Of a DNA stretch of 12,531 bases, positions 7,512-12,531 are shown one piece after another. A program made the translations under genes and the position numbers. This DNA comes from a bacterium. GTDB taxonomy: Bacteria > Bacillota > Clostridia > Christensenellales > UBA1242. The first letter of the stretch is position 1. The number at the start of each line of letters is the position of its first letter. The notes under the pieces were generated by a model. The model was not told where the DNA came from and did not search any database. It worked only from the letters and a program-made list of their open reading frames with translations. Where the stretch lies: contig JAILMD010000040.1 of the NCBI GenBank assembly GCA_024692805.1, forward strand, positions 1 through 12,531, read 5' to 3'.

Positions 7512-8667
7512 AATCTTCGCCCCCACATTTCATAAATAAATCAACCAGTTCTTCACTTGGTTCGCTTCCCGTTTGATATTTGCAAAACTCAACAAAAAGC
7601 TCTTTAAGCCCCATCTTTTTAAAGTCAACAAACTCGCTTTCAATTTCTTGGTCACGATCAGTAACAAGTTTTAGACTAACAATATTAGGAAAATCTCGCC
7701 TAAGTTCGCGAACAAAAGTTGATTTTAAAGCGTCAAAATGCTTAATTGTTAAATAAATATAGTCGTTTTTATCTTCTTCGCTAACAAGCTTGTAAGCAAG
7801 CGCAACATTATCGGCAACTATTTCTCTTACCCTAACAGCATTTTTAAGCTTAATACTTTTAATATCTAAAACGCCTGTTTTATCGCCGGTTATAACGCTA
7901 ACCTGTGGGCGCGCGTCTTTCGTTCTTAATTCTGTTATAGAGCCAGAATAATAGCAGTTATTCCCTATCTTTTGAGCAGAATGCAAATGTCCTAAAGCAA
8001 TATAGTGAGCATTATTTGGTAAATTTTGAACGCTAACTTCATTAGCAGTACCAAGAGTTTCGCCGTTTTGGTTAACAGCGCCACCTTTTAAAAATAAGTG
8101 GCTAACAAAAATGTTAAAACTATCATCATTAAAGGCTTCACTTGCCTTTGTTGAAAGAAGTTTAACCCCTTCGTTATAATCTTCGGTTTTTGCTAATTCC
8201 ATAAGCGAATTTGGCGCAATAAAAGGAAGATAAGAAATAACGGCATATTCATCACCGTGTTTAACTTTAATAAAACCAAACCCAGAATCAATAATTCTAG
8301 TTTTTGCGTTAAAATTAGTTTGCGAAATGCTTATTGGGTCAAGCCCCGTTGCAAAAACAATATTATATTTTTGAGCAAGTGGCCTGCTTGCACTAAGCCT
8401 TAATGGGTCATCATGGTTTCCTGATAAAACAAAGATTAGCCTATTTGAATTGTCGCTTAATTTACTAAGCGCTTTAAAAAATAAGTCTTCTGTTTCGCTA
8501 GAAGGCGTTTTGCTGTTGAAAACATCGCCGGCGATAATAACGATATCAACTAATTCTTCATCGGCAATTCTAACAATTTCGTCAAGCGTTTTTTCCTGCT
8601 CGTTAAGCCTCGAAACTCCTTCTAGTTTGGCTCCAAGATGCCAATCTGATGTGTGTAATATTTTCAC
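7486..8667 (-). CDS. sbcD: SbcD, nuclease subunit of SbcCD (Mre11-type metallophosphoesterase)
   Basis: A 393-residue calcineurin-like phosphoesterase with every metal-site motif: SDWHLG with D8 and H10, AGDVFN with D48, SGNHDD with N84 and H85, H190 in FVSHLFL, and GHLHS with H227 and H229. These coordinate two metal ions (Mn2+ in known homologues) for exo- and endonuclease cleavage. The C-terminal 120 or so residues match the capping and SbcC-binding region. The start is a GTG at 8667 giving MKILHTSDWHLG, the standard SbcD N-terminus, with AGGTG four bases upstream; no ATG fits. It is the first gene of the sbcDC operon, with a perfect TTGACA promoter just upstream and a divergent replication operon on the other side. 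Complete and apparently functional. Confidence 0.95.
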   Translation of the reverse strand: MKILHTSDWHLGAKLEGVSRLNEQEKTLDEIVRIADEELVDIVIIAGDVFNSKTPSSETEDLFFKALSKLSDNSNRLIFVLSGNHDDPLRLSASRPLAQKYNIVFATGLDPISISQTNFNAKTRIIDSGFGFIKVKHGDEYAVISYLPFIAPNSLMELAKTEDYNEGVKLLSTKASEAFNDDSFNIFVSHLFLKGGAVNQNGETLGTANEVSVQNLPNNAHYIALGHLHSAQKIGNNCYYSGSITELRTKDARPQVSVITGDKTGVLDIKSIKLKNAVRVREIVADNVALAYKLVSEEDKNDYIYLTIKHFDALKSTFVRELRRDFPNIVSLKLVTDRDQEIESEFVDFKKMGLKELFVEFCKYQTGSEPSEELVDLFMKCGGEDYDSFETDD

Positions 8668-8685
8668 TTTTCACCTACTAATTTT

Positions 8686-8714
8686 AGTTTAACCCTCGTT
8701 TAAGTTTTTGTCAA
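8686..8714 (-). promoter_or_regulatory. Promoter of sbcDC
   Basis: On the minus strand a perfect TTGACA (8714-8709) is followed after 17 bp by TAAACT (8691-8686, four of six consensus bases). The expected start near 8679 leaves a leader of only about 12 bases, containing the AGGTG ribosome site at 8676-8672. Confidence 0.65.
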
Positions 8715-8759
8715 GGAAAGAAAACGATGCCCCTTGTTTTAAAACTCACGCAAAAAACA

Positions 8760-8788
8760 TTGTAAAAATTTTAAAATAGTGATATATT
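8760..8788 (+). promoter_or_regulatory. Promoter of the DnaD-like/DnaI-like operon
   Basis: TTGTAA (8760-8765) and TATATT (8783-8788) are 17 bp apart, and TG at 8780-8781 gives an extended -10. The predicted start falls near 8795, at the first bases of the AAGGAG ribosome site (8795-8800), so the leader would be about 11 bases. It is divergent from the sbcDC promoter, with about 45 bp between the two -35 elements. Confidence 0.55.
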
Positions 8789-8805
8789 TAACCTAAGGAG
8801 AAACT

Positions 8806-10257
8806 ATGGCGCTTTGTTCTTATTCTAGCAACTTATCTATGGATGGTTTAACTTCCATTGAAAACACTTTCATAAGTGAATTTTTGCCTCAGGCGCCTGA
8901 AAATGCCGTTAAGGTTTATCTTTATGGAAGATTTCTTTGCTCAACCCCTCACGAAGATGATAACTCACTTAACTCAATGAGCGTTGTTTTATCTTTAAGT
9001 GAAGATGAAATTATCTCCGCTTTTTCTTATTGGCAAGAAATGGGGCTTGTTACTATTGTTAACAATAACCCTATTGAGGTTAAGTTTTTACCTATCAAAC
9101 TTTATACCGGTTCTGGAAAAATAAGAAACAAAGAAAAATATGCCGAGTTTAACGCTCAAGCGCAAGAAATCCTTAGCGGAAGACAAATAACTCCTAACGA
9201 GTTTAATGAATATTACACTCTTATTGAAACTTACCATTTTGAGCCTGAAGCGCTCTTGATGATTATTAAATATTGCACGATGCTTAAATCATCAACAATC
9301 AACTACCCTTACATTTTAACCGTTGCTAAAAGCTTTGAACGTGAAAATATTAAAACAACAACGGCTATTGAAGAAAAACTTCAAGAGCAAGAGAGATCAA
9401 GCGCTGAAATTAAAGCCGTTTTGGCTGCTCTTGGAATTAAACGCGAAGCCGACGTTGAAGAAAGGAATATGTATATTAAATGGACTTCTGGCTTAGGCTT
9501 TACGCAAAACGTTATTCTTTATGCCGCTAAAAATCAAGGTAAAACCGGAGGAATGCATAAACTTGATGCAACGCTTGTTAAATATTTTGAGTTAAAACTT
9601 TTTACTATCGAAGAAATTGAAACTTATGCTAAAACAAGAGATAACCTTTATACAATTGCTAAAGAAGTGACTAGAACTATCGGTCAATATTATCAAGTTT
9701 TAGACGGTGTTGTTGAAAACTACGTAACAAAATGGGTTCAAAAGGGCTATTCAAAAGAAACGCTTAACCTTATCGCTAACTATTGCTTAACCAGCAATCT
9801 TAGAACGCTTGAAGCTGTTGATGACGTTATCTCTAAGTTTTTCAAACTCGGTTTAATCAGCATTGAATCAATAAACCAATATCTTGATGAAATATTAAAC
9901 ACAAATAGTAAAATCAAAGAGATTCTCGAACTTTGCGGGCTTCTTAGAAATGTTAATAGCGCTGACCGTGAACTTTACAAAACGTGGCATAACGATTGGC
10001 AAATTAGTGATGAAATTATTTACTATGTTGCTAAACAATGTAAAAATCGTGACTACCCTACTAGCGCAATGAATAAATTGCTTGGTGAAATTTATAACAA
10101 AAAGTTAACTTCAATTAAAGAAGTTGAAGAATTGATTAAAAATCAAAACCAAGCAAAGCCTGCCATAAAACCAGAGCAACCAAAATTCAAACAACGTGAA
10201 TATTCATCAAATGAATTAAACGCCTTGTTTGATAGTCTTGATGACGTTGAAATTTAG
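8806..10257 (+). CDS. DnaD-domain replication initiation protein (DnaB/DnaD-like primosome component)
   Basis: A 483-residue cytoplasmic protein. The first 100 or so residues (TFISEFLPQAPENAVKVYLYG and SEDEIISAFSYWQEMGLV) match the winged-helix N-terminal domain of Firmicute DnaD/DnaB primosome proteins. Residues 129-192 form a DnaB_2-type helical module with YPYILTVAKSFERENIKT in place of the usual YIxxxxxxWxxxGIxT. Three more modules of similar pattern follow at 218-275, 303-361 and 386-444. After a Lys/Pro/Gln linker the protein ends in REYSSNELNALFDSLDDVEI, a terminal motif I recognise from clostridial DnaD-family proteins. The family binds DNA and helps recruit helicase and loader at oriC or stalled forks. 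Start: ATG with AAGGAG five bases upstream. The stop codon is part of the next gene's ribosome site, so it forms an operon with the DnaI-like loader. Whether it takes the DnaB or the DnaD role cannot be told from sequence. Confidence 0.88.
   Translation: MALCSYSSNLSMDGLTSIENTFISEFLPQAPENAVKVYLYGRFLCSTPHEDDNSLNSMSVVLSLSEDEIISAFSYWQEMGLVTIVNNNPIEVKFLPIKLYTGSGKIRNKEKYAEFNAQAQEILSGRQITPNEFNEYYTLIETYHFEPEALLMIIKYCTMLKSSTINYPYILTVAKSFERENIKTTTAIEEKLQEQERSSAEIKAVLAALGIKREADVEERNMYIKWTSGLGFTQNVILYAAKNQGKTGGMHKLDATLVKYFELKLFTIEEIETYAKTRDNLYTIAKEVTRTIGQYYQVLDGVVENYVTKWVQKGYSKETLNLIANYCLTSNLRTLEAVDDVISKFFKLGLISIESINQYLDEILNTNSKIKEILELCGLLRNVNSADRELYKTWHNDWQISDEIIYYVAKQCKNRDYPTSAMNKLLGEIYNKKLTSIKEVEELIKNQNQAKPAIKPEQPKFKQREYSSNELNALFDSLDDVEI
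9190..10137 (+). repeat. Four tandem DnaB_2-like helical modules within the DnaD-like protein
   Basis: Modules lie at protein residues 129-192, 218-275, 303-361 and 386-444 (about 58-64 residues each). The last three share a Y-x-x-W start (MYIKWTSGLGF, NYVTKWVQKGY, LYKTWHNDW), a middle helix (NVILYAAKNQ, ETLNLIANYC, EIIYYVAKQC) and an end pattern of aromatic, two or three residues, L, then T/S-I-x-E (FELKLFTIEEI, FKLGLISIESI, YNKKLTSIKEV). The repeats are divergent, so this is ancient module duplication and not a DNA-level repeat. Confidence 0.7.
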
Positions 10258-10265
10258 GAGAACTA

Positions 10266-11171
10266 ATGACAAGCCAAATTAAAGAAAAAATTAAGGCTGA
10301 ATTATTCGCAAAACGCCAAATCGCAATAGAAAAGGCTAATTTTTTCAAGCAAAAAGCGTTAGAAAACGCTGAATACAAAGCGCTTGATAAAACTGAAAGA
10401 GCGTTAGTTTTTGATATTGCTAAAAATGAGGCTGAAGGCAAAAAAACAACTGATTTATTAAAACAACTTGAAGAGGTTAAAGCCAAAAAAGTTGAAGTTT
10501 TAAACAAACTTAAAATTAGCGAAAATGATCTTATCCCTCACTTTAGTTGTAAAAAATGTAATGACACTGGTTTTTATGAGGGTGAGCCTTGCTCTTGCTT
10601 TAAAGAAAGGCTAAATTATTATTTAGCCGATTCTAACTCTGATAACCTAGCCGACTTTAAAGGTTTTAAAGATTTTAACAATGATAACTTAGTTAAAGTT
10701 AAAAACTTCCTTCTTAAATGGGCAACTGATAAAAACTATAACCAAATTCTTCTTTGTGGGAAAACCGGAGTCGGAAAAACTTTTCTTGGCGAATGCGCAT
10801 TAAACGAGCTTAAAAAACAAGGCAAAAGTGTTTTAAAAGTTAGCGCTTTTAAAATGAATGAGTTGTTCACTAAATTCCATACCTGCTTTGATTATGAGCG
10901 CGCTGATTATCTTGACGGAATGCTTACTGCTGACGCTTTGATGATTGACGATCTTGGAACAGAACCAATGAAACGAAACATAACAAAAGAATATCTTTAC
11001 CTTCTTTTAAACGAACGAAAAGAAGCAAACAAATTAACAATTATCACAACCAACTTTGACCTTGAAGATATTTTAAAAATCTATGAAGAAAGAATCTTTT
11101 CAAGGCTTGCTGATAAGAAGTCAACAAAGTGCATTTTAATTGAAGGAAAAGATTTAAGATTTAATAATTAA
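10266..11171 (+). CDS. DnaI/DnaC-type helicase loader, AAA+ ATPase
   Basis: A 301-residue protein. The N-terminal half (about 1-85) is charged and helical, followed by a cysteine cluster C95, C98, C109 and C111 (SCKKC and PCSC) that should bind zinc, as in DnaI-type loaders. The AAA+ domain has Walker A GKTGVGKT (165-172), Walker B LMIDDLG (225-231), sensor 1 TTN (261-263) and RIFSRL (276-281), which supplies the arginine-finger region. Loaders of this kind use ATP to place the hexameric replicative helicase on DNA with the help of DnaD/DnaB proteins, which fits the gene directly upstream, nine bases away. The ribosome site AGGAG overlaps the upstream stop codon, implying coupled translation. 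IstB transposition ATPases share the AAA+ core, but no transposase is present and the zinc-binding N-terminal region favours DnaI. Confidence 0.92.
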   Translation: MTSQIKEKIKAELFAKRQIAIEKANFFKQKALENAEYKALDKTERALVFDIAKNEAEGKKTTDLLKQLEEVKAKKVEVLNKLKISENDLIPHFSCKKCNDTGFYEGEPCSCFKERLNYYLADSNSDNLADFKGFKDFNNDNLVKVKNFLLKWATDKNYNQILLCGKTGVGKTFLGECALNELKKQGKSVLKVSAFKMNELFTKFHTCFDYERADYLDGMLTADALMIDDLGTEPMKRNITKEYLYLLLNERKEANKLTIITTNFDLEDILKIYEERIFSRLADKKSTKCILIEGKDLRFNN

Positions 11172-11178
11172 CAGCAAT

Positions 11179-11206
11179 AAAAAAGGCCTAACATTAGGCC
11201 TTTTTA
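11179..11206. terminator. Bidirectional rho-independent terminator between convergent genes
   Basis: AAAAAA (11179-11184), GGCCTAA (11185-11191), a 2-base centre, TTAGGCC (11194-11200) and TTTTT (11201-11205) form a stem with an A-tract before and a T-tract after it, so it can end transcription from both sides. In practice the loop is probably ACAT. It starts 8 bases past the DnaI-like stop codon, and the TfoX-domain gene's stop codon lies inside the stem. Confidence 0.9.
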
Positions 11207-11499
11207 TTTTGCATTAAATCCCCGTAAGTTACTTTAATTAACTCGCTTAAATATTCGCTATCATCTAAATTTTCAACCATAAACATTGGTTTGCCATCAG
11301 GATATGGAATTTCTTCACTGAGTTTATATTTTTTGTTTGTTTCGGTTTTCTTAATTAAAAACCTGTCATCATAAATTCCGCCAAAAATAACACCTTTATA
11401 ATATAAAACAAACTCACCCATCATAGCCCTACAATTAATATCGTCAAGATCTCTTAATTGGTCTAAAATAAAATCTTTAAACTCATTTGATGATGCCAT
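11194..11499 (-). CDS. TfoX N-terminal-domain protein
   Basis: From the ATG at 11499 the protein has 101 residues and consists only of the TfoX_N domain: INCRAMMGEFVLYYKGVIFG (21-40), then YDDRFLIK (43-50) and PDGKPMFMVENLDD (67-80), a pattern seen in many small cytoplasmic TfoX_N proteins. In Haemophilus and Vibrio, TfoX/Sxy activates competence genes, but those proteins carry a second C-terminal domain that is absent here, so a competence role should not be assumed. The frame extends to a GTG at 11511 directly after the upstream stop codon, but that GTG merges into the G-rich ribosome site (six G at 11509-11504), and the ATG just behind it is the better start. It follows the unknown 263-aa gene with almost no gap, so it is probably expressed from that gene's promoter. 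Its last codons and stop lie within the terminator hairpin. Confidence 0.82.
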   Translation of the reverse strand: MASSNEFKDFILDQLRDLDDINCRAMMGEFVLYYKGVIFGGIYDDRFLIKKTETNKKYKLSEEIPYPDGKPMFMVENLDDSEYLSELIKVTYGDLMQNKKA

Positions 11500-11511
11500 C
11501 TTTCCCCCCAC

Positions 11512-12303
11512 TTATCTGCTAAGGCTTTCTTCGCTATCTTTGCCCATTCCAATTAAATAACCATTAACGATTTGTTCATCACTAAGAAGCTTGCTATCAA
11601 GCTCGTGATTGTTATATCCATTATAAAAACCAAAGTTAATCTCGTTAATTTTTGATTTATCAAACATCTCTAATGACCTTCTTAACGCTTCTTTAGCAAC
11701 GTTAACAGGAATAGAGTTATCTTGAATATGAATTCCATTTGCGATTTTATCTAACGTTTTGTTGTGAATAATCTTGCAGGCTATTTTGCTTTCTTGCAAA
11801 CTCTTATCATTCCACCAACTCTTATAAACTTCTCTAGCAACTTTAACTTGGTTCGAAACGTCATTAACATTTTTATAGTCTTTATCAAGATAAACCATCA
11901 TTTCTGCTTCATTCTTGACAATTCCGTTATAAACTTCAAGCGCTTGCTCGAGTGATTTATCATTAACTTTAACGTTATTCCCCTTATAATTATCAAGCCT
12001 GTCAACTGCATCAATATATTTTTGGCCCATAAAACTTGTTCTTCTAATATAGTTAATAATTGGCCATTCCTTTTTTAACCTATCGCTATTATTACCTTCA
12101 AGCATCGTGTTGTTTATTGGGCATCTAACAAGGCTTGTTTTTACGCCACTTTGCCTTAACTGATAGTTAAGAAGATAAACATAATAAAGCAAGTCTTGAG
12201 GCGTTAAAATGCTCTTTTTGCCAAGTTTTACTTCATTTGAAATAATCAAGCCAACAACGGCAGGATTAAACAATCTTACTTCTTTAAAATTCGTGTTTTC
12301 CAT
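11512..12303 (-). CDS. Unrecognised 263-residue cytoplasmic protein
   Basis: I do not recognise this family. The protein has no signal peptide or membrane segment and looks mostly helical and polar, rich in Lys, Asn, Asp and Glu. The N-terminal 60 residues are the most hydrophobic part (NPAVVGLIISNEV at 13-25; LLYYVYLLNYQLR at 38-50) and probably form a small folded domain. The middle (about 110-185) is predicted helical with a Trp pair (KSWWND, 161-166). The end contains NFGFYNGYNNHEL (223-235) and a polar tail. There are two Cys (61 and 176) and no metal, nucleotide or nuclease motif I can name. The ATG at 12303 has no ribosome site; a TATAAT five bases upstream suggests a leaderless mRNA. 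The next gene (TfoX_N) starts immediately after its stop codon. Codon use resembles its neighbours, so it is very likely a genuine gene. Confidence 0.8.
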   Translation of the reverse strand: MENTNFKEVRLFNPAVVGLIISNEVKLGKKSILTPQDLLYYVYLLNYQLRQSGVKTSLVRCPINNTMLEGNNSDRLKKEWPIINYIRRTSFMGQKYIDAVDRLDNYKGNNVKVNDKSLEQALEVYNGIVKNEAEMMVYLDKDYKNVNDVSNQVKVAREVYKSWWNDKSLQESKIACKIIHNKTLDKIANGIHIQDNSIPVNVAKEALRRSLEMFDKSKINEINFGFYNGYNNHELDSKLLSDEQIVNGYLIGMGKDSEESLSR

Positions 12304-12331
12304 ACGCTATTATATTAACATAAAAACACGA
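12291..12331. promoter_or_regulatory. Operator-like inverted repeat spanning the -10 and start codon
   Basis: TCGTGTTTT (12291-12299) and AAAACACGA (12323-12331) are perfect 9-base inverted copies with 23 bases between them. The half-site centres are 32 bp apart, about three helical turns, and the dyad centre (12311) falls inside the -10 element. One half-site lies in codons 2-5 of the gene. The repeat is visible; binding by a repressor is inference. Confidence 0.4.
12309..12314 (-). promoter_or_regulatory. -10 element of the unknown gene/TfoX_N operon, positioned for leaderless transcription
   Basis: A perfect TATAAT on the minus strand ends five bases before the ATG (AGCGT between), so transcription should begin at the A of the ATG. 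The -35 is weak: TTGTAA (12340-12335) is present but 20 bp away, which is longer than preferred, and the 17-bp position reads TAAACC. A poor -35 may mean that an activator is needed or that the promoter is simply weak. Confidence 0.55.
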
Positions 12332-12350
12332 GGTTTACAATAATTTAATC

Positions 12351-12381
12351 AAAAAAAAGTGCGTATTAAATTGTACGCACT
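12351..12381 (-). terminator. Rho-independent terminator of the right-edge gene
   Basis: On the minus strand AGTGCGTA (12381-12374), an 8-base loop and TACGCACT (12365-12358) form a perfect 8-bp stem followed by a run of T (12358-12351, the first of which is in the stem). The stop codon of the upstream minus-strand gene overlaps the first two bases of the stem. Confidence 0.85.
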
Positions 12382-12531
12382 AAATTTTATAAATAATTTC
12401 ACAATTATTAGTTGCCCATTTCTTTTTATTTTCAATAAATTTATTAAAAACAGGCTCAATTTGCGTTATTTTGCACTTTTTTAACCTATCATATGCCTTC
12501 ATATAGTTAAAATGTGCAATTACTATTAATT
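12380..12531 (-). CDS. C-terminal end of an unidentified protein, cut by the window edge
   Basis: A minus-strand frame without internal stops enters from the right edge and ends at a TAG (12382-12380), giving the last 49 or so residues of a protein. The visible part begins LIVIAHFNYMKAYDRL and ends in a Lys- and Asn-rich stretch finishing NNCEIIYKI. The frame is supported by its end lying exactly at the following terminator hairpin and by codon use like that of the neighbours. In-frame ATG codons occur within the visible part (in NYMKAY), but no ribosome site is obvious before them, so it is more likely the tail of a longer gene than a 40-residue peptide. The family cannot be told from this fragment. 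Confidence 0.6.
   Translation of the reverse strand, partial: LIVIAHFNYMKAYDRLKKCKITQIEPVFNKFIENKKKWATNNCEIIYKI

Noticed and set aside
4686..8667. SbcCD pair as part of an anti-phage defence island
   Set aside because: The two genes are ordinary full-length housekeeping SbcC and SbcD beside replication genes, with no toxin, recombinase or other defence gene around.
10187..10507. Minus-strand open frame of 106 codons across the DnaD-like/DnaI-like junction
   Set aside because: It overlaps both genes in antisense, is Ser/Ala/Phe-rich as antisense frames in AT-rich genes tend to be, and lacks a start signal.
10266..11171. The AAA+ gene as an IstB transposition helper
   Set aside because: No transposase or terminal inverted repeats are nearby. 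The N-terminal zinc-cysteine cluster and the coupled DnaD-like gene fit a helicase loader.
11504..11509. Run of six G before the TfoX_N start as a phase-variable tract
   Set aside because: Six bases is short for slippage control, the tract lies upstream of the chosen ATG and it serves plainly as a ribosome site.

Overview
The window is low-G+C, gene-dense bacterial chromosome using the standard code: TGA is used as a stop and TGG encodes Trp. It points to a Firmicute, most likely an uncultured Clostridia-type lineage. The main reasons are a DnaD-domain replication protein followed by a DnaI/DnaC-type helicase loader, a WalJ/YycJ-type nuclease, AAGGAG ribosome sites and sigma-A-like promoters. 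A class I (archaeal-type) lysyl-tRNA synthetase in place of the usual class II LysS is a less common trait that narrows the lineage. No mobile element, CRISPR array, tRNA or rRNA is visible, and base and codon use look uniform by eye.

Layout, left to right. Positions 1-1122 (minus) hold walJ and a coupled membrane protein cut by the left edge; walJ has a promoter placed so that its mRNA should start at the ATG. Positions 1127-2644 (minus) encode a membrane-anchored M1-family metallopeptidase whose start codon lies in a potential hairpin. Positions 2691-4678 (minus) form a lysK-acyl carrier protein unit with a promoter in front and a strong terminator behind. Positions 4686-8714 (minus) are the sbcD-sbcC operon (Mre11/Rad50-type DNA end processing). 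A 138-bp divergent promoter region separates it from the plus-strand DnaD-like/DnaI-like pair (8806-11171), which ends in a bidirectional terminator. Converging on that from the right is a two-gene minus unit (11194-12314): an unrecognised 263-residue protein with a probably leaderless start, then a TfoX N-terminal-domain protein. The right edge holds the tail of another minus gene with its own terminator.

Functionally, most of the window is chromosome maintenance: helicase loading and replication initiation (DnaD/DnaI), hairpin and double-strand-break end processing (SbcCD), and a WalJ-like nuclease, plus translation (LysK) and a lone carrier protein. I see no complete undescribed defence or mobile system. 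The points most worth a second look are the LysK-carrier protein pairing and the carrier's acidic tail, the four tandem C-terminal modules in the DnaD-like protein, the two apparently leaderless promoters (one with a dyad centred on its -10), the unknown 263-aa protein, and stop codons buried in terminator hairpins.
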